30,332 nt of DNA from a virus. The position numbers were made by a program, and so were the translations under genes. Location of the stretch: the IMG/VR virus record IMGVR_UViG_3300010413_000120, positions 1 to 30,332 of that record. One strand, given 5' to 3'. The number at the start of each line of letters is the position of its first letter. Position 1 is the first letter of the stretch. The notes under the pieces are model-generated. The model saw nothing but the letters and a program-made list of their open reading frames with translations. It made no database searches and was not told the DNA's origin. Positions 1-9,597 of the stretch are shown here, one piece after another.

Positions 1-1482
1 GTTATTTTCATCTATGATAACATTCTCTACGGTAGTTGCTAATTCTACATTAATGCCAGTTACACCAAATATATTGCCCAATATTGATCCATTTGTGCCT
101 TTAAAGTATATACCATCATTAACAGTGTTATATATTTGGTTATCCTCTATAAGTATAGAATCTACTGTATCTTCTATCTGGATATTGTAAGCTCCATCAG
201 AGGCAAACCAATTGTCATTTACCTGTATATTTGACACATTATTCATATACAAGCCAACTCCATTATCTGCCCCATCGAAATCATTATCTTGAAATTTAAA
301 TGAAAGTAACCCATTAGCTTCAATAGATGAACTAACTGTTACTATATCACTTGACATATTATAAAATATATTATTTCTTACAAATAGCCCTTCTACGAAA
401 TCCCATGCGGCTATAGCAGTTGCACATAGTTCTATTCGGCATTCTGTTATAACAGTATCTACTGTACGATCACCTCCTGTTCCAGTACCTTGTAGGTATA
501 TACCATTCAACACACAACCCTGTATAAGATTTTCTACCAGTGATACTACTATACCCCTATATACGGTTATTCCTATGTATATCTTGCTATCTCCGTATAT
601 TCTGCACCCTTTAACTAATGACACACCAGCATAGTTAAAATAGACTGCACTCCCACCAGTAGCTGCCTGTGATCTAACGAAGGTTATATTCTTTATCTTT
701 ACTTCATTAACCTGAGTAATTCCATCTCCTACTACTATATGGCTAAGTAGTCCTGTGTCATCATCCATAGTTAGTTCTCCGTGCCCAAAATCTATCACAA
801 TAGCACTTGTTATGGATAATTCATCTGTTATTTTATAAGATAGAGACTTATTTGACTTTATACTAAGGATGCCTGAATCAATTGCAGCTTGTAATGGGAG
901 AGTATCATCTGTAATATTATTCCCAACAGCTCCAAATTGTTTTGGTGATACTTCCCCAGAGTGTTGCAATACAGCTACATCATCAGTATTTACAGTATGA
1001 TCCCCATATTCATCAGGAGTACCTCCATATTGAGCAGCAGTCTTAATTAAATATGTAGATTCTCCACCATCTCCTGCTGAGTAGTATCCTTTTGTTGAAT
1101 ATATATTACCAACAATTGGTGCAGCAGCTTTCATATCCGCTACCGTATCAAAAATAAATATTTCTCCTGCTATTGAGGCATAATTACTTGGCACATACTG
1201 TAACTGAGACCCTACAAAATTCTTTACAGTAATCGAGTAATCTCCATCTACATATAGCGAGATAACACTACCATTATAAGTTGGATTACCGCCAGGAGAA
1301 AGTGAGATAGGCTGAGACAATGAAACAAAAGAACCATTTTCCTGTAATGCTGAAACTATTTTTTGATTAGCTTCTATAGTAGGATCTGTATCAGGTTCAC
1401 CAATATATACATAACCACTAGAGGCAGGTCTACCAGTAGAAGGATCACTAAAATAATCTATTGAGTTTATAACTTTATTCAT
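1..1482 (-). CDS. Tailspike protein, P22-like head-binding domain plus beta-helix (partial)
   Basis: This encodes the receptor-binding tailspike; 494 residues are visible and the C-terminus lies outside the window. Residues 1 to about 110 match the P22 tailspike head-binding domain (start MNKVINSIDYFSDP, then VYIGEPDTDP, QPISLSPGGNP and YNGSVISLYV), which docks the spike onto the tail. Residues about 130-200 look like the pectate-lyase-3 entry segment (QFGAVGNNITDDT, LQAAIDSG). The remainder is a series of short strands rich in N, G, V and I, typical of a right-handed parallel beta-helix that binds and often cleaves surface polysaccharide. The start overlaps the end of the upstream ejection gene by 8 nt. 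Being last in the late operon fits the P22 order (gp16, then gp9). Glycan specificity cannot be read from the sequence. Confidence 0.9.
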   Translation of the reverse strand, partial: MNKVINSIDYFSDPSTGRPASSGYVYIGEPDTDPTIEANQKIVSALQENGSFVSLSQPISLSPGGNPTYNGSVISLYVDGDYSITVKNFVGSQLQYVPSNYASIAGEIFIFDTVADMKAAAPIVGNIYSTKGYYSAGDGGESTYLIKTAAQYGGTPDEYGDHTVNTDDVAVLQHSGEVSPKQFGAVGNNITDDTLPLQAAIDSGILSIKSNKSLSYKITDELSITSAIVIDFGHGELTMDDDTGLLSHIVVGDGITQVNEVKIKNITFVRSQAATGGSAVYFNYAGVSLVKGCRIYGDSKIYIGITVYRGIVVSLVENLIQGCVLNGIYLQGTGTGGDRTVDTVITECRIELCATAIAAWDFVEGLFVRNNIFYNMSSDIVTVSSSIEANGLLSFKFQDNDFDGADNGVGLYMNNVSNIQVNDNWFASDGAYNIQIEDTVDSILIEDNQIYNTVNDGIYFKGTNGSILGNIFGVTGINVELATTVENVIIDENN

Positions 1483-3454
1483 TATTTGTTACCTTTTGGC
1501 TCTGTAATGTTGATGCTAATCTCTTGAGTAGTGCTGCTTCTTCTTTACTTCCTGGAGTAGTTCTTGGCAATCTTGTAAGTATATTTCTTACTGCTCTTGA
1601 TTCAAATATTCTAGCCAACATACCAGCTCCTGCTGTTACAGCTACAGTTGAAGGCACTGTACCAAGTAAATGCATTAAGGCACTACCAGAAAGAAACTGT
1701 AGACTGCTTACAAGTAATGGGTTATTATCAGCTACATCAGCCCTACGAGTAGCATTTAATGCTCTTATTAGCCCTTCTGTTCTATCTTTCTGCTGCTTAT
1801 TAAAAAATACCCCAATAGATTTAGACTCTTTATTTATAGCATTGATAAACTTTTTAGGGTTAATTTCCCCATCAGTCATACTGTCTTTAGCTACTCTACT
1901 TATTACAGCAGTTCTAGCTATAGCTTTACCTTCTGGTGTTAAGTTTCTATACAATCTTTGGTTAGAGCTTCTTTTAGTCCTTGAAAGCATATTATAAATA
2001 GCTTCTGGCTCATAATTACCTTTCTTTAATACTGCTTTTATATTTGTTACTCCAAGTTCATCCATCATATTGGAAAGTCTTTTATTAGCTACTTTCCATT
2101 TATCATAATCTTTTCTTCCGCCAAATTGCTTTATAGTGTCTCCAATGTCTTCATTTAAAGCACTATAGATTTTATTATAAGATTTATCAGCTTCAGATTT
2201 TACATTAGCTAAATCCTCAGCTTTTAAGGAGTCGCCAAGTAGCTTTCTCTTAGATTCAGCTATATTTAAATCTTTTCCTGGTAATGTATCTCTTAGTTCT
2301 TCTAATTGCTTTATAAAAGGTTTTAGTTTAGAACTTTCGATACTATTAAGATAATCTATTTGATCATTTATAGTTTGTACTGCTTTTGGGTAACTTCTTT
2401 CTCCAGCTAATGCAGAAACATTATCAATTATATTCTTTTTATCTGTAGAATATTTAGATACTATTTCTCCCCTCTTCTTTAGAAACTCATTCATTAAATC
2501 ATCAGTAAGAGATTCACTTGGATTAATAGCACTATAATCTTCAAGAAAGGATTTTACTGCTTCTATTCTTTCTTTCTTCTGTGCTGCCCTAACTCCACCT
2601 GTACCAAAGAAAGGTATTTTCTCACTTATTACCTGAAATAACTTAGCTTGAGGAGTATCCGGAGGAAGTACATCAGTTGTTAATGCTCTTACTCCAACTT
2701 TATTAGCTTCTTCTATTACACTAGGAACTCCCACATTCCTTAATGTAGCAGCTTTAGCACCAGCCATACCTCCAGCCATAGATGCTGCTAATTGGCCTAT
2801 AGTACCTACTCCAGCCTCTTCTGCTGCTTGTCCTGCTGTTCCTCCAGTAGCTCCACCAACTACTTGTGCTGTAGGTTGTTGTGCTAACATACTGCCAAAC
2901 TTCTGAATAGCTGGAATACTTGACTTAGATAGCATCGAGCCAAGAGAAGCAAATCCTCCTGCTCCTGCTGCTCCTTTAGTTGTAGATTCAACTATTCTTT
3001 CAGCTTCAGTATCAGGTTCAGGAACTCCCATCTTTGTAAATAAATCACTTAATGCCTCTGAAGGTAAAGTATATTTAGTGCCAAGTAATTTATTTACCCC
3101 CATAACAACAGGATCACCAAGAACATCAGCTATAGCATATGCTCCTGTACCTGCTACTGCTCCGGGAATACCTCCACCTAATAAAGCTCCAGTGCCAGCA
3201 GCAACAGCATAAGGTGCAGCACCTCTGGTAGCAGCCCCTATTAATCCTGTTGCAGTAGTTTCTGGTTGACCAGTTTGTAGGGTAACACCTTGTTCGTGTG
3301 ATACAATTTCTGGTATTTGTTCCTGCTGAGAATTTACTTGTTCTTGTGGAGAAGTGACAGCCTGTTGCCCTCCATACTTAGCAACTAAGTCTATTGGAGC
3401 ACTTGCTTGTCCGCTAGATTGTCCACCATATTTTTGTACTAAATCAATAGGCAT
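1475..3454 (-). CDS. DNA ejection (internal virion) protein, gp16-like
   Basis: This is a 659-residue protein in the P22 gene 16 position, between a gp20-like gene and the tailspike. The ATG at 3454 is preferred over an upstream in-frame GTG at 3478 because AAGGA lies 7 nt before it and the upstream gene ends just before it. The N-terminus carries a duplicated motif (PIDLVQKYGGQ, then PIDLVAKYGGQ), seen in many phage ejection proteins. Residues about 80-240 are Gly/Ala-rich and hydrophobic, as expected for a protein that inserts into the membrane. The middle is charged and helical, and a second hydrophobic stretch lies near residues 590-625. Such proteins travel with the DNA and help it cross the cell envelope. 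No transglycosylase motif is evident. The role is inferred from position and composition. Confidence 0.72.
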   Translation of the reverse strand: MPIDLVQKYGGQSSGQASAPIDLVAKYGGQQAVTSPQEQVNSQQEQIPEIVSHEQGVTLQTGQPETTATGLIGAATRGAAPYAVAAGTGALLGGGIPGAVAGTGAYAIADVLGDPVVMGVNKLLGTKYTLPSEALSDLFTKMGVPEPDTEAERIVESTTKGAAGAGGFASLGSMLSKSSIPAIQKFGSMLAQQPTAQVVGGATGGTAGQAAEEAGVGTIGQLAASMAGGMAGAKAATLRNVGVPSVIEEANKVGVRALTTDVLPPDTPQAKLFQVISEKIPFFGTGGVRAAQKKERIEAVKSFLEDYSAINPSESLTDDLMNEFLKKRGEIVSKYSTDKKNIIDNVSALAGERSYPKAVQTINDQIDYLNSIESSKLKPFIKQLEELRDTLPGKDLNIAESKRKLLGDSLKAEDLANVKSEADKSYNKIYSALNEDIGDTIKQFGGRKDYDKWKVANKRLSNMMDELGVTNIKAVLKKGNYEPEAIYNMLSRTKRSSNQRLYRNLTPEGKAIARTAVISRVAKDSMTDGEINPKKFINAINKESKSIGVFFNKQQKDRTEGLIRALNATRRADVADNNPLLVSSLQFLSGSALMHLLGTVPSTVAVTAGAGMLARIFESRAVRNILTRLPRTTPGSKEEAALLKRLASTLQSQKVTNNE

Positions 3455-3455
3455 A

Positions 3456-4850
3456 TTATTGTCCTTGTGGTACAGCACCTACCATTTGCATAATAGATTC
3501 AAATGATCTATCAGGATATAGTTTCATTGTATCAAATACTGCTTGTGGTGTTACATCAGAAGGTATATTAGTATATCCTGTCATTCTAAAACCAAGGAAC
3601 TCTGTTGCTGCTTGTGGGCTAAGATTTTCTGGTAATGGAGTAGCAGTAGGTTCACCAACAGGTTGTTGTTTAGATTGAGCAGTTTGTTGTTGTTCAGCAG
3701 GTTGCTCTTGTTGACGTTGTGGTAAACTTCCACTTTGTTTAACAAGTCTTTCTAAGCTAGTATTAAGTTTACCTGATACTCCTTGATATCTCTTCTTTAA
3801 ATCCTCAAGATTTTTAACTAGCACTTTTGATCCAAGAAGGGGGTCAAGATCAGTAATGTTCTTTTGGATAATATCAAGTTCAGGAGCGCTAAGAGCACCA
3901 AATCCAGTAGCGCCAGTTCTTGACTGAGATTTCATCCTAGATATAGTCTCAAGTGCATTTTTAGACTTAATTATATCAAGTTTAGAATTTAATTGTCTAG
4001 CCAGAGTTTCTGGTAATTGACCAAGAGCAAGATTAGCGTAACCTGTTGCCCATTGATTCTTAGCTAAATCTAATGCTTCATCTATAAACTTTACTGCTTC
4101 ATCTGTTTGAGAAAGAGATTCATCTACATTAGTTTTAGCGAGATTAATTTTGTCTTCCCGCTTCATTTGATTCTCTTCTTCTTTAGCAGTAGCAGCTCTA
4201 AGATCAGCTTTAGCTTGCATTAATTTTATTTCGTCTAGTTTACCTTTTTCATCAGAGACATTAAGCATTTTAGCAAATCTATCTTTTGCTGGTCCTTCAG
4301 GTAGGCTCTCTAAATATTCAAGATTCTGAATTGCTGCTGTAGGTTTTTGCCCTACTGCACTACCTTGTCCAGTAGCCTTAGCATAAGCATTATATTCATC
4401 AGGAGCATAAAGAGCTAAAATTTTCTCAGCTTCTTTCTTAGCTACACCTGGATTATTAACTTCAGCTTGAGCTAATTGTATTGTACCAGAAGGATCGCCA
4501 CCTTCATTCATTACGGTTTCAGCTCTATCTGTAAGGACTTTAGTAGGTGATTCCCCACCAATAAGAATCTTTCTAGCAGATTCTATAGCATTCTGTTTGG
4601 TGAGTTCATTCTTGAATCCTATAGCTTTACTCATTTCATCAGCTATCCAAGGATTCTCAGCAGCAAAAGCAGATATCTCTTCTGGAGTCCCCGTACTAAG
4701 AATTTGACCAGCTTGCTTACGAGTAGCCATCATTTGTTCTTCTTGAGCTTTCTTCAATCTAGCCTCTTTCTTAGCTTCAAGAAGACCACCTAATTGCATT
4801 AATCCAGGTCCAAGATTCATTCCTGGTTCTACATAAAATGGATTAGCCAT
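3456..4850 (-). CDS. DNA ejection (internal virion) protein, gp20-like
   Basis: This is a 464-residue, mostly helical and charged protein. The N-terminus (MANPFYVEPGMNLGPGLMQL) is followed by a Lys/Glu-rich coil, and residues about 365-400 form a Gln-rich low-complexity linker. P22 gp20 has a similar size and sits between gp7 and gp16, as this gene does between the neighbouring ejection-type genes. AAGGTGA lies upstream of the ATG. The stop is separated from the next start by one base, so translation is probably coupled. It is likely packaged in the capsid and ejected to help DNA transit. This rests on gene order and composition; no enzymatic motif was seen. Confidence 0.68.
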   Translation of the reverse strand: MANPFYVEPGMNLGPGLMQLGGLLEAKKEARLKKAQEEQMMATRKQAGQILSTGTPEEISAFAAENPWIADEMSKAIGFKNELTKQNAIESARKILIGGESPTKVLTDRAETVMNEGGDPSGTIQLAQAEVNNPGVAKKEAEKILALYAPDEYNAYAKATGQGSAVGQKPTAAIQNLEYLESLPEGPAKDRFAKMLNVSDEKGKLDEIKLMQAKADLRAATAKEEENQMKREDKINLAKTNVDESLSQTDEAVKFIDEALDLAKNQWATGYANLALGQLPETLARQLNSKLDIIKSKNALETISRMKSQSRTGATGFGALSAPELDIIQKNITDLDPLLGSKVLVKNLEDLKKRYQGVSGKLNTSLERLVKQSGSLPQRQQEQPAEQQQTAQSKQQPVGEPTATPLPENLSPQAATEFLGFRMTGYTNIPSDVTPQAVFDTMKLYPDRSFESIMQMVGAVPQGQ

Positions 4851-4858
4851 GATTCACC

Positions 4859-5443
4859 TTAAAATATTAATCCTGCAAGACCAAAAAGATTACCCCATCC
4901 TTGCTGATTAGATGCTTGTTGTGCTTGTGCTGAAGCTGTAGTTCCTGCTGCTAGTGTAGAACCAATACCACTTATCTGGTTAGCAATTTGATTGGCATTA
5001 CTCGATAGTCCTGCCAGTCCTTGTAGCCCAGATAACTGTTGATTATATGATTCTAGCAATGCTTTATTCTGTAGTTGTGTATTATAATCAGCTAAAGCAC
5101 TTTGTACATTACCAGAACGTAATCCTCCAGTAGCTCCTGCATTACGTAGAATTGATTGCTCTCCAGCTTGTTGGCCACTCATAATAGCAGAATATAATGG
5201 ACTAGCTTGTGCTTGATCAATTAATTGCTGTTGAGACCCTGTCCCTCCTTCAAGTCCATATAATCCCCCAAGCTGCTGTAAAGCACTCGATCTAAACTGT
5301 TGGGGAATCTGCTCAATTTCTTTTAGATAATTTAATGCTTGAAGTTGGGCATCAGCACTAATACTAGCAGCTTCAGTAGCAGCATCAGAAGCATCACTAC
5401 CACCACCAAATACACTTCCTACTACGTCACTTACAAATCCCAT
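4859..5443 (-). CDS. DNA ejection (internal virion) protein, gp7-like
   Basis: This is a 194-residue Ala/Gln/Gly-rich protein. It starts MGFVSDVVGSVFGGG and ends in a hydrophobic Leu/Gly stretch (WGNLFGLAGLIF). The middle segment (SPLYSAIMSGQQAGEQSI, then NAGATGGLRSGN) resembles a conserved motif of podovirus internal virion or DNA-transfer proteins, the P22 gp7 type. It is the first of three consecutive ejection-type genes, matching P22 order gp7-gp20-gp16. Its start lies within the last codons of the upstream gene (13-nt overlap), with AGAGAA just before it. The family role is delivery of DNA across the envelope, possibly as part of a transient conduit. The exact equivalence to gp7 is inferred. 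Confidence 0.7.
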   Translation of the reverse strand: MGFVSDVVGSVFGGGSDASDAATEAASISADAQLQALNYLKEIEQIPQQFRSSALQQLGGLYGLEGGTGSQQQLIDQAQASPLYSAIMSGQQAGEQSILRNAGATGGLRSGNVQSALADYNTQLQNKALLESYNQQLSGLQGLAGLSSNANQIANQISGIGSTLAAGTTASAQAQQASNQQGWGNLFGLAGLIF

Positions 5444-5790
5444 AATTGTTCTCTTTGGTATATAAATACATTATATTTATCTGAGTTAGCTATTAGTTCA
5501 AACCCCAGTTTTGATATAAATCTTTCTACTGAAGATTTAATTGTCTTAGCTACTATAACCTCACACCAATAATAGAAACTAAATACAAATTTAATCCAAT
5601 CTTTGCAGGCTTGTTTTAACTTTCTAAGACCTTTCTTATCACTAGCTAAATGGCAAGATATAGCATTTCCTTGTCTAGTTGCAGAGAATAGTATTTTACA
5701 ATCTTTATCATGCCATCTAAATACTACATGATTTTTATTTGTTGGTAGCCCAATAAGATCATCACCATTATAAATATGGAATAATTTCAT
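5431..5790 (-). CDS. Small virion-operon protein, possibly GNAT-like acyltransferase fold
   Basis: This is a 119-residue protein between the tail-assembly genes and the ejection genes, the same place as P22 gene 14 (a head assembly gene). The C-terminal half (AISCHLASDKKG, then SVERFISKLGFELI) resembles the last helix-strand of GNAT acetyltransferases, where a helix precedes a 'kLGFe' turn. The N-terminal strands (LFHIYNGDDLIGL, HVVFRWHDKDCKILF) could form the front of such a fold. No acetyl-CoA P-loop (R/QxxGxG/A) is seen, so catalysis is doubtful. It overlaps the upstream gene by 4 nt (ATGA type). The call is weak, and a purely structural role is equally possible. Confidence 0.4.
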   Translation of the reverse strand: MKLFHIYNGDDLIGLPTNKNHVVFRWHDKDCKILFSATRQGNAISCHLASDKKGLRKLKQACKDWIKFVFSFYYWCEVIVAKTIKSSVERFISKLGFELIANSDKYNVFIYQREQLWDL

Positions 5791-7064
5791 ACTATAGCTG
5801 CTGTAATATATCCATTAATTGTACAAGCAAATTGATCTAATCCAGTAAGATCATCTTGGATAATAACTTGAAATTCACCATTTTCAGTAGCATCTAATTC
5901 ATAGATAATACCTCCGACATCTGGTATTACTTTCTTAGTTCTAAGACCATATTGACCAGCAGGTGCTTTAGATGCATATGTAAGATCAAATCCTTGTTCT
6001 ATGAATCCAAGATTATTTGTGATTAATGCAGTATTTTTTGTATAACCATCTTTTAATCTAAATACCACACCATTTGTTAGTGCAGTTAACCCTCCAAATA
6101 GGCCATCATCCATTGCACTAGCATCTAGCATAGTACAGTTAATTGAATGTATATGAATATTTGATGTAGTTAATGCTCTAAATGAAAATATTTGTGGTGT
6201 TACTGATCCATTTACATTTAAGTTCCAAGAGCCTGTTTCTAATATTGCTGATGATGTAAATATATTGTCTATTGGTGATGCAAAAGTAATTGATGTTCCT
6301 GTTGTACTTATTACTATGCTTTGGAATATATTTACTCCCTCGAATATAGTTATAGCATCGCCAGCAGATACACCAGTAGTATCATCTACATTTATTGTGT
6401 AGTCATCTACTGCTGTAGAAGAAGTAATTGTAGGGGTAGCTGCTGCTTGATACAAGTAATAGTTTACAGGAATATCTGCTTTATATTCAGGAGAAACATT
6501 AAGGCTACCATTTCTTGAAAGGATATTCTCAGAATCGCCTGTTATCTCATTTACTGATTGTAGTCTAGCATTTACATTAATAGATTTAAAAATAATGATA
6601 TTAGAAAGGCCAACTTCATCAGCAGTATGAAATTCTATTATTACCCCATTTAACTTCTGAGGCGACATATCAATTACAAGGCTATTTCTTTTGGTACTAT
6701 CATTCTCATACTCATTATTTGTAAATCTTACTACTTCACCAGAACCAAGTGCTTTAACAACAATATTAGAAAAAGACTTAGTAAGGTCATTACAACCAAA
6801 GCCTATTGATGTTGATTGTAATGTTCTCTTAAACCATATTTTTATTGACTTAGGATTAGTAGCTGAAGCATCACTATTTACAGTTTCAAGGTTATCAAAA
6901 TAATCTGTAATTGAACCAGAGAAACCCCCATTATCAGAGTTAGCTACATCTATATCCTTAACATATACAGAATCATTATCTGTTGATATAGGATATTGTG
7001 AATCAATATTTTCAAAAGCATCTGAGAAAACATCTTCTAACGTTATTTGTCTAATTATGCTCAT
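5787..7064 (-). CDS. Beta-rich virion structural protein, function unknown
   Basis: This 425-residue protein is rich in Ser, Thr, Asn, Ile and Val, with alternating hydrophobic strands and few charges, as expected for a beta-structured virion part. Its N-terminal region contains acidic turns (YPISTDNDSVYVKDIDVANS). A central segment around residues 200-290 (PTITSSTAVDDYTINVDDTT, GVSAGDAITIF) looks like a beta-sandwich or Ig-like domain of the kind found in adhesins and fibres. Its start codon shares one base with the upstream stop (TAATG). Lying between the gp10 homologue and the ejection genes, it could be a tail accessory or head fibre. I do not recognise a named family. Confidence 0.55.
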   Translation of the reverse strand: MSIIRQITLEDVFSDAFENIDSQYPISTDNDSVYVKDIDVANSDNGGFSGSITDYFDNLETVNSDASATNPKSIKIWFKRTLQSTSIGFGCNDLTKSFSNIVVKALGSGEVVRFTNNEYENDSTKRNSLVIDMSPQKLNGVIIEFHTADEVGLSNIIIFKSINVNARLQSVNEITGDSENILSRNGSLNVSPEYKADIPVNYYLYQAAATPTITSSTAVDDYTINVDDTTGVSAGDAITIFEGVNIFQSIVISTTGTSITFASPIDNIFTSSAILETGSWNLNVNGSVTPQIFSFRALTTSNIHIHSINCTMLDASAMDDGLFGGLTALTNGVVFRLKDGYTKNTALITNNLGFIEQGFDLTYASKAPAGQYGLRTKKVIPDVGGIIYELDATENGEFQVIIQDDLTGLDQFACTINGYITAAIV

Positions 7065-7501
7065 TAATGCCAGCCTTGTGTTGATTCAAAACAGATATCT
7101 ATTACCTCAGCATCATATAATGCAAAAGGTACAGTTTCTCCAAATATAGCTTCTGAAGTTGTTGAGGATACGGTTACATTATTATTTGATCGTCCTGTAT
7201 TAATAATCCTATGCTGATAGCCACTTACTCCTTCTGGTAGCTGGATATTAATTGCCCCAAAATTAGTATCACAAAACATTACTTCACTATCAAATTCTGG
7301 AGTATATGGTGAAGATGTAACTAATACTGTTTCTTTTATTATTCCTGACTTTGTATCTACTTCGTCTGCAAGTAATGTAAGATTATTAAATATGTTTAGA
7401 TAATCCTCAATCATGGCATCTGTCCAATCAGGATGCATTGTCCTAAGCTCAATAGCACTAAGGATTAATCCCCTTAATAATCGTGCTGTGTTATTAGCCA
7501 T
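7064..7501 (-). CDS. Small tail-region protein, tail needle or knob candidate
   Basis: This is a 145-residue protein directly after the gp10 homologue, the place of the tail needle gene 26 in P22. Residues about 1-55 are predicted helical (LLRGLILSAIELRTMHPDW, DYLNIFNNLTLLADEVD), and residues about 60-145 are short strands ending in a Trp-His pair. A helical stem followed by a small beta knob is the general plan of needle tips, but the stem is far shorter than the trimeric coiled coil of P22 gp26 (233 residues). It overlaps the gp10 gene by 8 nt. It could equally be a small fibre or an assembly factor. The needle role is a positional inference only. Confidence 0.42.
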   Translation of the reverse strand: MANNTARLLRGLILSAIELRTMHPDWTDAMIEDYLNIFNNLTLLADEVDTKSGIIKETVLVTSSPYTPEFDSEVMFCDTNFGAINIQLPEGVSGYQHRIINTGRSNNNVTVSSTTSEAIFGETVPFALYDAEVIDICFESTQGWH

Positions 7502-8903
7502 AAGTTACCTTGAAGTTAGAGAATGCCATCCTCGATTTAGTAGCTCCACGCATCTTAAACCCAACATAATCACCGACATAACCAAGGCGGCGAATAGTAA
7601 AACGCTGGTGATAGTCAAGCGGCTGACCATAAGTTTGAAACCACTCTTTGCCATATGTTAAGCCATCATATGTTAAAGATAATGCTACTGTTGCGTCTTC
7701 ATCTACAGTATGACCAGGAATTGTATCTAATTCTATTTCGTCAATAGATAAAGTTTCTAATTTAAGAAATGGGGTATATAAAAGCCATTCTACTTTTTCT
7801 CCAAATTGAGTAAATATAGAATTATCTAATTTTCCTATCTTATCTGAAGTTTTGTTCCCATATACCCATGCACCTAAATTAGCATCAAATATACCATTAA
7901 TTGCTTTATATGGAGTATCGCCTTCAATATCTGTTTTAAGAATTGTCCACGCTGCTTCTATTCCAAAAGATGATGCTATAGTTTCATTAAAACATAAAGT
8001 TTCTTCTGGTAAATGTACAAGAATAAAAGTAGTATCATCCTCCATTCTACTTTCCATTCTCATATCTGATAATTCTGGTTCAGTGTATTTAGATATTATT
8101 TTATCTATTTCTCTTGTAGATATTTTTTGTGATGATCCTACTCCGAGCATAAATACACTAATAGAATCATTCTTTCTCCCCCCAGTAAAATACCAAGAAG
8201 TTCCAGATTCACATTTAGCGTGAGTAGCTACAATACCTATTTTCTGTGCTCTTGTTTCTACTCTTTGAAAAGAAAAGTTATCTGTTGCTATATCTACAAA
8301 ATATTCAATTGTATATCTACCAAATACAATTACTTTATTGTCTTGAGTTTTGCCAACGCCAAGTGAAGGATCTGGCATAAATTCAGCAGTAGCAAATTTA
8401 AGTGGATCTATACTAGTTTCATCATCAATATCTGTGTGGTAAATATATTCTCCATCAGTAAGAAAATAATACCCATCTATCCATACACCATCAATTGGGC
8501 TACCTAAATCAGAATCAGTTATCTGAGAGAATCCAGTATCTGGTGAGTAAAGAAACATGTTACCATCAGCAATAATAGCCTGAGTATTAAAGCTATAAGG
8601 CATTGCTACTTGAGAAGATCCTGCAATATCTCCTAATGAAGTTACTGTACCACTAGAGGATATTTTTATTAATTTATCATTAGACACTCTAAATTGAGTT
8701 TTTTGTCTTTCATTATAAATAGCTCCCCTATCAATACCATACCCAGTGGTAAAACTAGAAATGCCAGGGTAGCATAGCATATAACCTTTAGAACCAAGAA
8801 TGTCTCTTTTAACAGCATACATATTAACAGGCAATGAATCCCTGTAATCTGTTAGACTAGAGACTTTATCACCTTTAATTAAATTAACTTGCGCTGTCGG
8901 CAT
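7494..8903 (-). CDS. Packaged-DNA stabilisation (tail hub) protein, P22 gp10-like
   Basis: This 469-residue protein matches P22 gp10 (472 residues) along its length. Shared features in order: an N-terminal MP-x-QxxxxKG start with SLPVNMYAVK; SNDKLIKISSSG and GDIAGSSQVAMP; TIEYF in the middle; a run like STREIDKIISKYTEPEL followed by FILVHLPEETL; and a C-terminal RRLGYVGDYVGFKMRG. gp10 forms a hexameric ring under the gp4 ring, closes the portal channel after packaging and carries the needle and spikes. It starts 20 nt before the end of the gp4-like gene, which indicates coupled synthesis of interacting parts. Confidence 0.93.
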   Translation of the reverse strand: MPTAQVNLIKGDKVSSLTDYRDSLPVNMYAVKRDILGSKGYMLCYPGISSFTTGYGIDRGAIYNERQKTQFRVSNDKLIKISSSGTVTSLGDIAGSSQVAMPYSFNTQAIIADGNMFLYSPDTGFSQITDSDLGSPIDGVWIDGYYFLTDGEYIYHTDIDDETSIDPLKFATAEFMPDPSLGVGKTQDNKVIVFGRYTIEYFVDIATDNFSFQRVETRAQKIGIVATHAKCESGTSWYFTGGRKNDSISVFMLGVGSSQKISTREIDKIISKYTEPELSDMRMESRMEDDTTFILVHLPEETLCFNETIASSFGIEAAWTILKTDIEGDTPYKAINGIFDANLGAWVYGNKTSDKIGKLDNSIFTQFGEKVEWLLYTPFLKLETLSIDEIELDTIPGHTVDEDATVALSLTYDGLTYGKEWFQTYGQPLDYHQRFTIRRLGYVGDYVGFKMRGATKSRMAFSNFKVTYG

Positions 8904-9597
8904 CTTGTATCACGAATTGTTTTTTACGAGTCTCTACTCTTCCAGTGCTCGTAGTGATTGTGATAATTACTTGCTGTAATTCACTAGCTTCATCAAACTG
9001 TAATCTATAAGATACAGTAGGAGTTGTAAGGGATTCCGAGACTACTGTTAACTTATCATCTGCTGTTAAAGTATAGCTAGCTACTGTTTCACCATATACA
9101 AGATAATCTCCAAAGTATTCTTCAAAGTCTTGTATATCATTAGTTATAGCTTGATATGCTCCAGCCAATGCTTGAGTATCAGTTTTATAGAACCTAGTAT
9201 AACGATAGAATTTTCTTTGCGTACCAGACCCAATAGGTTGCCTTGTAGGATACTGAACAGATTTAATCCTATTATAATCAGCAGTCAATCTTGAATAAGC
9301 AGCATTAGCTAATCTCATAAGTTGTTGAGGAATTTCTTTACCAAAATCTGGCAATAGTTCCATAGCTAGACTTGTCTCAAATGCTGCCCAATGCTTTCTT
9401 GGTATAGTATGAGGAGTAGTTGGTTCAGGGATTTCCTCAAAGAAATACTCTATATCATAATTATCTGCCCAAGATGCAGCTATACCTTCAAGCCTATCAA
9501 GAGCTAATTCTACATCTTCTGGTGAAGGATTAACTGTTAAGCCAGAGATACGCATTCTTGAATATGCTTTATTTATAATATCAATCTTCGTTGACAT
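8884..9597 (-). CDS. Tail accessory factor, P22 gp4-like portal adaptor, with C-terminal extension
   Basis: This is a 237-residue protein. Residues 1 to about 160 match the P22 gp4 family: the helical start STKIDIINKAYSRMRISGL, 'DVELALDRLEGIAASWAD', a conserved PHTIPRKHWAAFETSLAMEL, and the RYTRFYKTD strand. gp4 binds the portal after DNA packaging and starts tail assembly. P22 gp4 has 166 residues; this protein carries roughly 75 more at the C-terminus, predicted to be beta strands (VASYTLTADDKLTVV, SYRLQFDEASELQQVIITI). The extension may decorate the tail neck or contact the extra virion proteins encoded nearby. The gene overlaps both neighbours (17 and 20 nt). Confidence 0.88.
   Translation of the reverse strand: MSTKIDIINKAYSRMRISGLTVNPSPEDVELALDRLEGIAASWADNYDIEYFFEEIPEPTTPHTIPRKHWAAFETSLAMELLPDFGKEIPQQLMRLANAAYSRLTADYNRIKSVQYPTRQPIGSGTQRKFYRYTRFYKTDTQALAGAYQAITNDIQDFEEYFGDYLVYGETVASYTLTADDKLTVVSESLTTPTVSYRLQFDEASELQQVIITITTSTGRVETRKKQFVIQDADSAS

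Noticed and set aside
3455-3478. GTG start giving a longer gp16-like protein
   Set aside because: AAGGA lies just before the ATG at 3454, and the duplicated PIDLV motif starts there.
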